Positions 51,542 to 61,500 of a stretch of DNA of 64,000 nucleotides are shown here, piece by piece. How positions within the stretch are numbered: the first letter of the stretch is position 1; the number at the start of each line of letters is the position of its first letter. Origin of the DNA: CALARM01 sp036746235 (lineage in GTDB: Bacteria; Vulcanimicrobiota; SpSt-956; JAKJGF01); contig DAIOEN010000009.1 in assembly GCA_036746235.1 (NCBI GenBank), positions 1 to 64,000 on the forward strand, written 5' to 3'. The position numbers and the translations under genes are program-made. The notes beneath the pieces were generated by a model. It worked only from the letters and a program-made list of their open reading frames with translations, did not search any database and was not told the origin of the DNA.

Positions 51542-51565
51542 AAATATCATCTCCAAAAAAAATAT

Positions 51566-51589
51566 GACCATGATAATATTACCATAGTC
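51566..51589. promoter_or_regulatory. Operator-like palindrome of the toxin-antitoxin operon
   Basis: Imperfect 24-bp palindrome GAC-ATGATAATATTACCAT-GTC with four mismatched bases, located 25-48 bp upstream of the GTG start, where Phd/YefM-type antitoxins usually bind. Confidence 0.6.
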
Positions 51590-51608
51590 ATATACTTAAA
51601 TCAATGAT

Positions 51609-51692
51609 AAATTATTTAGATAAACTGCCTCCACATAATTTTTATCTAAAGCTTTATTTCACGCCATTAAAAATGAACATTCCTATACCTTT
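51609..51692 (-). repeat. Dispersed repeat C, copy 5 (full length, inverted)
   Basis: AAATTATTTAGATAA, TTTATCTAAAGCTTTATTTC, ACGCCATTAAAAATGAACAT, TCCTATACC. TTTAGATAAA and TTTATCTAAA form a perfect 10-bp stem with a 16-nt loop. Confidence 0.85.
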
Positions 51693-51773
51693 AAAATATG
51701 TTATAGAATCGTGTCAAAAAGTTTTTTCTACTTGCTGGTAAGGTCACAGCTATACACTTATACGTCATGACAA

Positions 51774-53270
51774 TTAAAGTCTTTCAAGGTTCAAAAGTCC
51801 CAGATATATGCCTCTCATAAGCTCTGTTTCCTGGGCCTGCCAGCCCCAGAGAACAGGTCTTGCACCTTTCCATCTTTCCTGTATATGATCCTTTAACAAT
51901 TTGTTGGCTTTATTTATATCCAGTTTCTTTGTTTCATGATAATATCCTGTAGCTCTGAAGGTGCAGAATGTACCCTGGCATGGTCCCATGGCAAGTCTCG
52001 TAAGTCTCCTTACATCACTCAGGGAAAAATTCTCCTTACCTTCCACTGCCTTATCAAGCATTTCCTTTGTAACCCTCTCACACTGGCAGAGAGGTTCTTC
52101 TACAGGCATTCTCTTCCACGGGAAAGGAGCAGTAAGGTTTTCTTTATCTGTAATACATGGTTTATCTACACCCAGTTTTTTTGCTATTACATCTACTGTG
52201 GCTTTCGCCATGAGACGGTATGTAGTAAGCTTTCCTCCAACAACTGATATAAATCCTTTAAGTCCTTTTTCTTCATGATCAATAAGGGTAAAATCCCTTG
52301 TTGCTTCTCTTCCTGAAGCATCTCCTTCTCCCTGATAAAGAGGCCTTACACCTGCAAAGGCACGGATAAAACGCATATCCATAAGGCCGGGGATAAAATC
52401 TTCCCCCTGTTTAATAAGGTCTAAAACCTCTTCTTTTGTAGCTTCAATATCATCCGGTTTTTCTGTCGCCTTTGAAGTTGTACCGTACACTGTCACACTG
52501 CCATGAGGAACAAATATATCACCGTCTCCGGGTGGGCGGAGTCTGTTCAAAACATAACCTGCAATACGATGATTGAATATGACGAGAACACCTTTATCGG
52601 GAGAAACATTTATATGCTGTCCTGCAAGAGATGACACTGCACCTGTCCAGGGGCCTGTCGCGTTTATGACAAATTCGGCTTCTATACATTCTTCTGTTCC
52701 TCTGTGTTTATCTTTAATAAAAGCTCCTTTCAAGATATTATTTTCTATCTTAAAGCCTTTAACTTCGCAGTAAGTCCTGACCATTGCACCGGCTTTTACG
52801 GCAGAAAGAACATTTGATGCCGCAAGGGTAAAACCGTCTACTGCCGCGTCAGGCACACGATATGCTCTGGTTACATCAGGGGTAAGGCATGGCACTTCTT
52901 TAAGTAATTCAGTTACTGACATTTCTTTTACTGGAATCTTTGAAGAAGCACATCCTTTAAGCCATTTATCGATATAAGAAGGGTCATCTCTTTTAGTGGC
53001 AATAAAAACACCGCCAGTGTCTTCAATACAATCGGAAGCTATTTCTTTTAAAATCATATTTTCTCTTATACATTCTTCTGCAGAATGAGGGTCTTTTACC
53101 GCATATCTGGCACCGCTGTGGAGGAGGCCGTGGAAACGGCCGCTTGTACCTGTAGCAAAATCATTCTGTTCCAGTAATATAGAGGAAATACCCCTTAAAG
53201 CAAGATCACGAAGTATTCCCGTCCCCGTAGCACCGCCACCTATGACAATAACCTGATATTTATCTGGCAT
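51774..53270 (-). CDS. glpA: Anaerobic glycerol-3-phosphate dehydrogenase subunit A
   Basis: A 499-residue flavoprotein that oxidises G3P to dihydroxyacetone phosphate. FAD motif VIVIGGGATGTGILRDLALR at the N-terminus, GRFHGLLHSGARYA and the C-terminal BFD-like 2Fe-2S domain (LCQCERVTKEMLDKAVEGKE and MGPCQGTFC), which separates GlpA from aerobic GlpD. I start at the Met before PDKYQV with AAGAGAG upstream; the frame extends to 53387. GlpB and GlpC are encoded 42 kb away. Both loci would need to be coregulated for the complex to form. Confidence 0.93.
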   Translation of the reverse strand: MPDKYQVIVIGGGATGTGILRDLALRGISSILLEQNDFATGTSGRFHGLLHSGARYAVKDPHSAEECIRENMILKEIASDCIEDTGGVFIATKRDDPSYIDKWLKGCASSKIPVKEMSVTELLKEVPCLTPDVTRAYRVPDAAVDGFTLAASNVLSAVKAGAMVRTYCEVKGFKIENNILKGAFIKDKHRGTEECIEAEFVINATGPWTGAVSSLAGQHINVSPDKGVLVIFNHRIAGYVLNRLRPPGDGDIFVPHGSVTVYGTTSKATEKPDDIEATKEEVLDLIKQGEDFIPGLMDMRFIRAFAGVRPLYQGEGDASGREATRDFTLIDHEEKGLKGFISVVGGKLTTYRLMAKATVDVIAKKLGVDKPCITDKENLTAPFPWKRMPVEEPLCQCERVTKEMLDKAVEGKENFSLSDVRRLTRLAMGPCQGTFCTFRATGYYHETKKLDINKANKLLKDHIQERWKGARPVLWGWQAQETELMRGIYLGLLNLERL

Positions 53271-53427
53271 AATCAAAATCTCTCTTTTCATAATGTTGAA
53301 TCGTAAAATTATTATATCACAGACAAAAATATTTTTGACGATATTTTTATTGACCTGGAGATTTTTTTCATTTAAGATAATCCCCACGAATATATAAATA
53401 GATTAACAAAAGTAAGTTAATCTGAGC

Positions 53428-55983
53428 TTATAAGCTACACACATTGGCGGTTAGCGGTGGGTGGTTGACTATTTCTACTGTTCCCTTATTCCCGTCTACC
53501 CTTATAATCTGACCTGTCTTTATAATCTTTGTGGCAGGCCCTACATTTACTACGGCAGGTATGGCAAGTTCTCTTGCTACAATACTGCCATGACTGAGCA
53601 TGCCGCCCATGTCCATAACTATTGCAGATGCAGAAATGAAGTAAGGAGTCCAGCCCGGGTCTGTAAAAGGAGCAACAAGAATTTCACCGGGAAGAATTTT
53701 TTCGTCTCTGTCACTGTTAAGTATAACCCTTGCGTGGCCTGTTACAACGCCGGGACTTACTGCAATCCCCGTAAGAATTTCATCACTGCAATTAATATCT
53801 TCAGAGACAAAACAGTTAAAATTTCCTTTTATAACAGGAGGTGGAGTGATTTTTAGATTTTTTTCATAGTCATATCTTCTTTCCCTTATTATTTCCTCTC
53901 TATTATTTATGTCTTTAAATAAATCTTCTATTTCCCGGAGTTCCAGAAAAAAGATATCATCATCTTTTTCCATGATTCCTTTCCCGTGAAACCTGCGGCC
54001 TCCTTCGAGGAGAATGAGCCTGCACAGAAAAATCCTCTTTACTGCTTCACTTTTAATGTTCTCTCTGAATATAAGACCTGAAGAAGCCTGGAGAAGAACA
54101 TGATTGAAGATATATTTTTTTAATGGATTTTTAAATTTTTTTCTAATTTTTTCTACTAAAAAATCTCTTTCTTTAGCCCGTTTTTCATATTCATCTATAG
54201 TATTGCAGTTGTCTTTTTGCTCTATGAAAAATCTTATTCTATCCAGTATACAGTCAGGTTCTTCGGCCCATCTTTTATTATAAAGTTCTATCTCTCCTCT
54301 TGTATGATGGCCATGGTTTTTCATGAAATTATTCCATTTTGATAAAAATTCTCTTCCCTGTGGAATTTTTTTGAGTAATCTCTCTGTTTCGTCAAAATTA
54401 TGTTCTGACATAAGAATGTTTTTTACTTCTTCATGCTCAGAACCGGAAAGAGAGAGTTTCCATAGATCCAGTCCGCTCAGAGCAGATTCCATATTACCCA
54501 TACCGGACATAAGACTGTTTGAAATCGAAGAGTCACTATCTGAAAGCCAGAGCCGGCAGATTTTGTTAAGGATATTAAAATAACTCATCCCGCTTCCTGC
54601 GCAGGAAACAAGTTGCGCAAGTTCATGGAACTTCTCCATTATATTATGGAAATGGCCGAATAGTTCTTCATCTGTCATAGAGGAAAGATCTTTCTCCATT
54701 AACAGGTCAGTGTCTTTTCTGAGTTTATCTATAAAGGAAAAACCTTTTGAAGGAGGATTAACTATAAACCATAGAAGAAGAGCAGGTAATCTGAATAGAA
54801 TCTTCCAGGGGTTTATTTTAAATGTTACTATATCTTCAGGTAATATTTCAGGAAGACCTTCTATTTTTTTCCCCTGCATGCCTCCCAGAACGTCACTGAA
54901 TTCCCTGTCTTTCAGACCGGGGATAGATTTGAAAATACCTGTAACTACATTTAAATTGAAATAAATCCTTCCTCCTATGAGTTTTATTATCTCTGTATTA
55001 CCAAGTTCTATGCCTGTCAGAGTAAGAATCTGACGGAAAATTTCTTTTATGAAGACCCTTGCTACAGACCATGTTACAGGGGTGGTAACATCAGGCAGGA
55101 CTTCTCCGGTATTTGCATTTGTCCAGATGAAATTGTCTGTTGTTTCTATGGTACTGACAGGACGTGACTGGAGAAAATAGATTTCTTCATCTTTTATTGC
55201 CCATTCTATGTCCTGAGGACTCATAAAAAAATTTTCAATTTTTAATGAATCTTCTACAAGCTTTTTGAGAATTTCTTCAGAGAATTCTCTTTTCGTTTCT
55301 TCAACGATTTTTAGATTATGTTTATTTACTATTATTCTCTCCGGTGTTACTCTGCCGGAAACAAGAACTTCTCCCTGTCCCCGGCAATATTCTATAACGA
55401 TTCTGTCTTTTTTCCCTTTTACCGGATCAACAGTAAAGATTACACCGGAAAAATCCGCTTCTATTAATATCTGAACAATAACTGCCATAGATGCTTCACT
55501 GTGATTGATTTTATATTGTTCCCTGTACCGGAAAACTCTTTCGTTCCATAGAGAAGCCCAGCATTTTTTTATGGACAGAATGCAATCTTCAACTGTGGTT
55601 ATGCCAGAAAATGTGTCATACTGACCGGCAAAAGAATTTTTTTCAAGGTCTTCTGCCGTACATGACGAGCGGACTGCAACTGAATTGCTTCCAAGAAGGT
55701 GAAAATGTTCCTCTATTTCTTTTCTTAACTTTTCATTTAACGGTGAATTAATGATTTTTTCTCTTATCTTATTCAGAATATTACTTCTTTCTTCATAAGA
55801 ATTTATGTCTATCTTATTTATACCGTAGTTTTCAATATGTTCATAATAAACCTCTGAAGTGATGCAGAAGCCGGATGGTACGTTAAAACCGAAATGAATT
55901 AATTTATTGAGGTTAGATGCTTTTACCCCTATAAGAACGGGTCCGGTAACGTTTTCTGAAGAAAGAGAGATGATCTTATTCAT
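53428..55983 (-). CDS. Rifampin-phosphotransferase-like / PEP-synthase-like protein
   Basis: An 851-residue protein with the order seen in rifampin phosphotransferase. It has an N-terminal ATP-grasp domain (IGVKASNLNKLIHFGFNVPS, AVRSSCTAEDLEKNSFAGQ, PQDIEWAIKDEEIYFLQSRP; about 1-280). A middle substrate domain (about 290-740) begins WTNANTGEVLPDVTTPVTW, and the C-terminal swivelling His domain has GGMLSHGSIVARELAIPAVV with His798. The PEP/pyruvate-binding barrel of true PEP synthase is absent. It probably transfers phosphate from ATP through the His to a small molecule, as the antibiotic kinase does, but the ligand cannot be read from sequence. Single gene. Confidence 0.85.
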   Translation of the reverse strand: MNKIISLSSENVTGPVLIGVKASNLNKLIHFGFNVPSGFCITSEVYYEHIENYGINKIDINSYEERSNILNKIREKIINSPLNEKLRKEIEEHFHLLGSNSVAVRSSCTAEDLEKNSFAGQYDTFSGITTVEDCILSIKKCWASLWNERVFRYREQYKINHSEASMAVIVQILIEADFSGVIFTVDPVKGKKDRIVIEYCRGQGEVLVSGRVTPERIIVNKHNLKIVEETKREFSEEILKKLVEDSLKIENFFMSPQDIEWAIKDEEIYFLQSRPVSTIETTDNFIWTNANTGEVLPDVTTPVTWSVARVFIKEIFRQILTLTGIELGNTEIIKLIGGRIYFNLNVVTGIFKSIPGLKDREFSDVLGGMQGKKIEGLPEILPEDIVTFKINPWKILFRLPALLLWFIVNPPSKGFSFIDKLRKDTDLLMEKDLSSMTDEELFGHFHNIMEKFHELAQLVSCAGSGMSYFNILNKICRLWLSDSDSSISNSLMSGMGNMESALSGLDLWKLSLSGSEHEEVKNILMSEHNFDETERLLKKIPQGREFLSKWNNFMKNHGHHTRGEIELYNKRWAEEPDCILDRIRFFIEQKDNCNTIDEYEKRAKERDFLVEKIRKKFKNPLKKYIFNHVLLQASSGLIFRENIKSEAVKRIFLCRLILLEGGRRFHGKGIMEKDDDIFFLELREIEDLFKDINNREEIIRERRYDYEKNLKITPPPVIKGNFNCFVSEDINCSDEILTGIAVSPGVVTGHARVILNSDRDEKILPGEILVAPFTDPGWTPYFISASAIVMDMGGMLSHGSIVARELAIPAVVNVGPATKIIKTGQIIRVDGNKGTVEIVNHPPLTANVCSL

Positions 55984-55992
55984 ATATTTTTA

Positions 55993-56061
55993 TCGTGAGC
56001 CGTGAGTCGTGAAGAGTGAGCAAAAAGATTGTCTTCACGACTCACTCTTTACGACTCACTG
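55993..56061. repeat. Facing heptamer arrays forming a hairpin
   Basis: Plus-strand TCGTGAG, CCGTGAG, TCGTGAA, GAGTGAG (55993-56020), then CAAAAAGATTGTC, then inverted TTCACGA, CTCACTC, TTTACGA, CTCACTG (56034-56061). The last, read on the minus strand as CAGTGAG, supplies the TGA stop of the gene at 56056. The two arms pair and may act as terminator between two leftward genes. Confidence 0.88.
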
Positions 56062-58281
56062 TTCCGTTACATTAATAACAGTCTGGGGAGATTTATTGCC
56101 TGAACTGTCTATAGCAATAACAGTTATAGTATGCTGTGTTCCTGAGCCGAAGAATGATGTGTATTTATCATAAAAATATCCCTTTTCATCTGCAGAAATT
56201 CTTTTTGTTCCTGCCACCCCTCTTACAGGTAATACATTGAATAAATTTGTTTGATATTCATATGTTATCTCAACTGTTGCATAGGGCTTTGTATAGCCTT
56301 TTATTTCAACCGGAAAGGTTACCTTCTGACCGCTCTGTATACCTGCTATATTTGGTGCATTAAACCCCTGTTCAACATCAAATGTGACGGGAGGTTCTAC
56401 TACTAAGGTGTCTTCTACTGTCTGACTTTTTAGATGAACGATGATTTTTGTTCCTGATGCTCTGGACTGAGAAGTTACCGGATATTCTCCGTAATATGTT
56501 CCGCCTGCTGTTTCTTTCATTGGTATATTTACGAGACCTGTTATTTCAAACCATCCAAGACATCCGCTTGCACCGTACATTGTAACCTGCAGGTTCTGTC
56601 CTGTTTTCAGCGGTAATTGTCCGTTATGAGATGCAGAAGAGATAAGACCTTTTGCAGGAGGTGATATGATAAAAGACCAGCCATACTGGACACTGTTGCC
56701 ATTTTCATCCTGTGCGGTAAGCACGACCCATATATTTCTTTTCAGAGGAAGGGGATTGGTCGGATTGTAGGCTATAAACATAGGTGCCTTTGTAATCTGC
56801 CCCGTTACATCCACTCCGTCTACTGTTAATTTTACTGTCTGAGGGTTTACAAGACTTCCTTTTTGCGTATCAAAGGTTACATATATATTCGGTCTATCAC
56901 TTTCTACTGTTGCACCGTTTAGAGGTGATACTTCCAATACTGAAGGAGAAATACCTGCCAGTGTAACAGGGCCTGTCTGGAAGATAGGAGCCTCTTTCCC
57001 GCTCTTTGAAAGATGTCCCAGAAGATAAGCTTCCCTTGCACTGTCTCCTGCAAGAACCCTGTAGATTCCTTCATAAATACCTGGCTGTATTTCAGTCATA
57101 GGTATATTTGATTTGAAATTGGTAATATCAAAAAAAGCTGTGCCCCCCTGGACACCTTTTAATGTAACCCTGAGTTCATCTCCTTTTTTTAGTGGTTTCG
57201 TTCCATTATGAGTAAAAGAAACAATCTTTATCTCTTCCGAAGGAGTTGGCTGAACAGAACCCAGATTGACTGCTACAGTATCCTGAATGTTTACAGACAT
57301 ATTATCTTTTTTTAAATAACCTGTTATTATGCCATTTGAAATATTATCTGATCCTTTTACTGTATAGGTTCCCTTATAGGTACCTGGCTGAATTTCACCC
57401 ATGTTCAGTTCTCTGATTATATTTCCTATATCAAATGTAGCCTGTCCTCCTGCAGTTCCTGTCATAATTACTTCCATGACATCTCCCGGACGAAAAATGG
57501 GAGAACCATTATGAGATATTGAAGTAATTTTTAGATCGTCTGCTACCTGACCCATAGATATTTTTTTTTCTGCCTGTGCTACAGATGGGGCGGAGTTATC
57601 CTTTGAAAGATATCCTGTTATAACAATATCTTTCCCTCTGTCAGTAGATTTTACCGTATAGGTGCCTTCATATTTTCCTTTATCTACTTCATTCATAGTA
57701 ACTCCCGTTACTATACCGGGTATGTCAAAAGTTGCTTTTCCTTCAAGAGTGCCTATAATGGTTACTGTTAATACCTCGCCTGCTCCCAGAATACCTGTAC
57801 AATTGTGCATAATTGCATATATAGCAGTAGCCCCCTGTGTGGTACCACCCTGCATACCCTGGGTGTTAATAAATATAGATCTTGTTTTCCCAACCCATTT
57901 TACTTCTGCTCCAAAGGCCTGTCCTACAAATCTTAAAGGTACGAGAGTTCTTTCATTTATGCTTATTGCAGGCATATCAAGTTTTCTTATCTGGCCATTT
58001 ACATAGGCTTCGGTACTGTTCAGCGTAAGCTGTACTGTAGTAGTGCCTTTGGTTGACGTAATGGTTTTTGTTTTACTGTTAAAGTCTACTGTTGCTCCCA
58101 GTTTGTCAAATATGGCTCTCATAGGAACCATTACGTAGCTATCTTTTTGAAGTGGTGGTACATCGAAAAAGATTTCTCTCCCATCAATGTAAACTCTTAT
58201 AACCTCCTGGGCTGAAAGGTTTAGAGTAAGGCAGATAAGAATCAGACATAAAGAAATTGTTTTAATTATGAATTTTTCCAT
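56056..58281 (-). CDS. Copper-amine-oxidase N-terminal-domain protein with four repeats
   Basis: A 741-residue secreted protein. Signal peptide (KTISLCLILICLTLNLSAQE), then a copper-amine-oxidase N-terminal-like domain (IRVYIDGREIFFDVPPL, VPMRAIFDKLGATVDFN, ERTLVPLRFVGQAFGAEVKW; about 27-140), which is not catalytic and often binds cell surfaces. Next come repeats of about 100 residues (near 150, 250, 350 and 545), each with a phrase like ISHNGSPIFRPGDVMEVIMT, TFDI and PGTYKGTYTV, probably beta sandwiches. An Ig-like segment lies at about 440-530 and a final beta domain at 640-741. Surface or periplasmic role. GAAAGGCGG precedes the start. Confidence 0.87.
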   Translation of the reverse strand: MEKFIIKTISLCLILICLTLNLSAQEVIRVYIDGREIFFDVPPLQKDSYVMVPMRAIFDKLGATVDFNSKTKTITSTKGTTTVQLTLNSTEAYVNGQIRKLDMPAISINERTLVPLRFVGQAFGAEVKWVGKTRSIFINTQGMQGGTTQGATAIYAIMHNCTGILGAGEVLTVTIIGTLEGKATFDIPGIVTGVTMNEVDKGKYEGTYTVKSTDRGKDIVITGYLSKDNSAPSVAQAEKKISMGQVADDLKITSISHNGSPIFRPGDVMEVIMTGTAGGQATFDIGNIIRELNMGEIQPGTYKGTYTVKGSDNISNGIITGYLKKDNMSVNIQDTVAVNLGSVQPTPSEEIKIVSFTHNGTKPLKKGDELRVTLKGVQGGTAFFDITNFKSNIPMTEIQPGIYEGIYRVLAGDSAREAYLLGHLSKSGKEAPIFQTGPVTLAGISPSVLEVSPLNGATVESDRPNIYVTFDTQKGSLVNPQTVKLTVDGVDVTGQITKAPMFIAYNPTNPLPLKRNIWVVLTAQDENGNSVQYGWSFIISPPAKGLISSASHNGQLPLKTGQNLQVTMYGASGCLGWFEITGLVNIPMKETAGGTYYGEYPVTSQSRASGTKIIVHLKSQTVEDTLVVEPPVTFDVEQGFNAPNIAGIQSGQKVTFPVEIKGYTKPYATVEITYEYQTNLFNVLPVRGVAGTKRISADEKGYFYDKYTSFFGSGTQHTITVIAIDSSGNKSPQTVINVTEQ

Positions 58282-58567
58282 AAAATAACCGCCTTTCTAA
58301 ATAATGAATGTTTTATTTATGAACCTGTACATATTATTTAGTCATTTATCAGAAAAACCCTTTTTATAATTTCTCTGGAAATAGTTGTTTGTACGATAGA
58401 GTTTTACTGATTTTTCCCATTAACAGAGAAATAAATTATAACAGTTTATGACACTGACTATAAAGGATATTCGTTCTATGAACTAGAATATTTTCTATCT
58501 GTAAGTAATCCTCGCGTCACGCGTCACGCGTCACGCGTCATGATAATCAGACAAGAGATTTTATTTT
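58282..58567. other. Divergent intergenic region
   Basis: 286 bp between the copper-amine-oxidase-domain gene and TamB. It holds one heptamer array near the TamB start; the rest is AT-rich with no recognised element. Confidence 0.55.
58514..58541 (-). repeat. Heptamer array, 4 units
   Basis: GCGTCAC, GCGTCAC, GCGTCAC, GCGTCAT, then G. Three exact units, the most regular array in the window, 26 bp before the TamB-like start. Confidence 0.9.
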
Positions 58568-61500
58568 ATGAAGAGAAAAAAAATATTTCTATCCATATTA
58601 TTGTTTATTATCCTTTTATCATGCCTATTTATCTATATAAGTGCAAAAAATTATTCATGGGATAAAGTAATAGGTAAAGAAGTGCAGAAAAAAATTAACG
58701 GAACTTTTTCTGTAGAAACTGTGGCCTTTAATCTGTCTCATGTTACCTTGAAAAATATCGCTTTAATTTCTCTGAAAGGTGAAAAAGTAATAACAGCAGA
58801 TACTGTAATAGTAGAATATCATCTGAAAAACTATCTGAAAAACAGTGAGCCTCTGGAATGTATAAGCCATGTTTCCGTAATAAATCCTGTAATCAATGTG
58901 ACCTGTTCTTCTGAAGGTAAATGGAATTTTCAGGAGCTTTTTAAGGCAGGGAAGAAACAAGTTATACCTTTTAATGGTACTATAGAAGTCATAAAAGGAA
59001 AGCTTATATTATTATCCAATAAAAAAGAGCTGCCTTTAAATCTTTCTATGACTGACCTTAATGGAAAAGCTGACCTGTGGGCAAATCCTTCTTTTAATTT
59101 TTCTATCACAGGCCGTGAAGGCCCGTCATGTTTATCTCTGAAAGGAGAAGGTGACTATATAAAATCCAGATTTTTTGCCACAGCAGAGCTTTCAGATATA
59201 GATATGTCGAAATGGGGAAAACTTGTCCATATAAAACACCTGGATTTGACAGGAGGTAAAATAAATACCACATTATCTCTTTCCTTATTTCCAAAGAAAA
59301 ATGGTGACCTTTTTTTGAATATGGAAGGAGACGGAAATATAAGAGAAGGCTCTGCCGATTGTTTTGAAGGAAAGGTTCAGGTGAATAATATTAAAGGAAA
59401 TATGAAATTTGAAGGGGATAGCCTCACCCTGTCAGGTATTCAGGGTACAAGAGAAAAGTCTTTTGTAAATATTTCCGGCAAGATTTCTTTTCTTCAAAAA
59501 GATCCTTTTGTGGAACTATCAATTTCTTGTCCGGATTTTCAGGCAGATCCTGTGATTGATAAATTTTTCCCTGAAGTTGAAAAATATAAGATCAGAGGTA
59601 CAGTGTCTATTAAAACATTTATAACAGGACCGGCTCATAAAGCGATCTTTCTTTCTACCATAACTTCTCAATCAATTAGAATAAAAGGAAAAATCTGTAA
59701 AAATCTTTATGCCAGAGGATCATTCCGGGAGAAAAAGCTTCACATTCAGGAAGTAACATGTTTGTTCGGAGGAGGAGAGGTATTTATTAAAGGTTTTGCC
59801 CTCGTTCCTGAGAAACCGAAAGAACCTGATATGGATATAAGTCTGGAAGCAAAAGATATTAACCCTGAATGTATGTCACTCTTTATACCGGAACTTGAAA
59901 AATTTAAATTAAATGGTTCCGTAAACTCTAAAATTTTTATTCTCGGTCATAAGGATAATCCTATCGTAAGTGCTGATATAACCTCTTCAAAAGGGCTGAA
60001 TGTTATGGGGTTAAATTTTCAAGGTCTGGAAACTTCTTTTACTTATTTCAATAAAACCCTGAGTATAAGTAATCTTGCAGGCTATACATCTTCAGGCTCA
60101 GTCGAACTTGTGGGTCATATAATAAATGTCAAAAAACCGGTTTTTAATTTGTGTGCAGACGGCAATAATTTTAGACTTGACGATTTACAGGGCATGTTTC
60201 CTGAACTGGCTTCTTCAGGTTTTTCAGGCATGTCCGATTTTTCCATAGAGATCTGCGGCAGTGAAAATGATGTTATGGCAAGGGGAATTTTCTCTGATGC
60301 TTCTTTAACAGTAAGGGGGCAGAATATAGACCATGGAAGGTGTAACTTCGAATTTGCAGATAAGTTTCTCCTTGTGAGTGATCTGTATGCTCTCTGGAAC
60401 GGAAATCCGATTACAGGCAGAGGGATTATTTCAGCCGACTCTGAAAAGACAATCGATTTATTTTTGAATTCTCCTCAAATAAAAGCTGAAACTATTTCCT
60501 CTCTCTATCCTCCTTTAAGTAAATATAAAATCAAGGGTACATTGAAGATTGATGTCTCGGCAAGAGGGCCTTTAGAGACTCCTCTTATAGCAGGAAATAT
60601 AGAAATTCCTGATATGGATATTGATACTTATAAATTAAAGGACTTTAAAGCCTGCGGTTATTTTAAAAACAGTGATCTTTCTATTCCTTTTATAAAAGGT
60701 AATTTATTAAATATTTCCGTTAAGAAATCTGTTCTTCCTTTTGAAGGGAAACTGAGTCTTTCAGGCATATCAGGTAATATGTCAGGTACTGTTCACATTC
60801 TTTCTCCGGGAGGATTATGGCATGGAGTTAATCTCGGAAAGGTAGAAACTTCCGGTTATATATCGAAAAATAAAATCTTTGTTAATTATCTTAATGTAGT
60901 TGAAGGCCAGGGTAAAGGGAAACTGGCAGGTATCGGCTATATAAGCAAAGATGATATAAACTTTATGTGCTGGGGCAGAAATATGGATCTTCATATTCTG
61001 GATAATATAAAAGAAATACCTGAAACCCTTCAGGGCTCTCTTTCTTTTACAAGTCTTGTGAAAGGTTCTATCGTGAACCCTGAGATAAGCGGAAATTTAC
61101 TGGTTAAAAAAGGAAGATACGGGAATATAAAATTTTCTCTTAATTCTGATTTTACTCTTCTGGAAAAGAAACTTTTATTAAACAATCTTTGTCTGTTAAG
61201 AAAAAACGGTATGTATAATATGACAGGAGAAATAGAGCTTAAAGACAGATATAAATTTATTCTTGAGACAGAGATGGAAGGTGCAAAGATTTCCCAGTGG
61301 AAAGAATTTGCATCTGTGCTGAAAACCTTTGCTATTGACGGTGACGTGAGGGCTAATATGTCTCTCAGGGGGAATTTTGAAGATCTTAAAGACAGTAATT
61401 TTGCTGATAAATTGGACGTATCAGGAAAGGTCGCGATTTTTAATGGTACAGTCAGAGGAATCAAGATAGATGTTTTAGATACTGATTTTTCTCTTGAGGA

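Noticed and set aside
53428..55983. Phosphoenolpyruvate synthase (ppsA)
   Set aside because: The C-terminal PEP/pyruvate-binding barrel is missing and the His domain is at the C-terminus.
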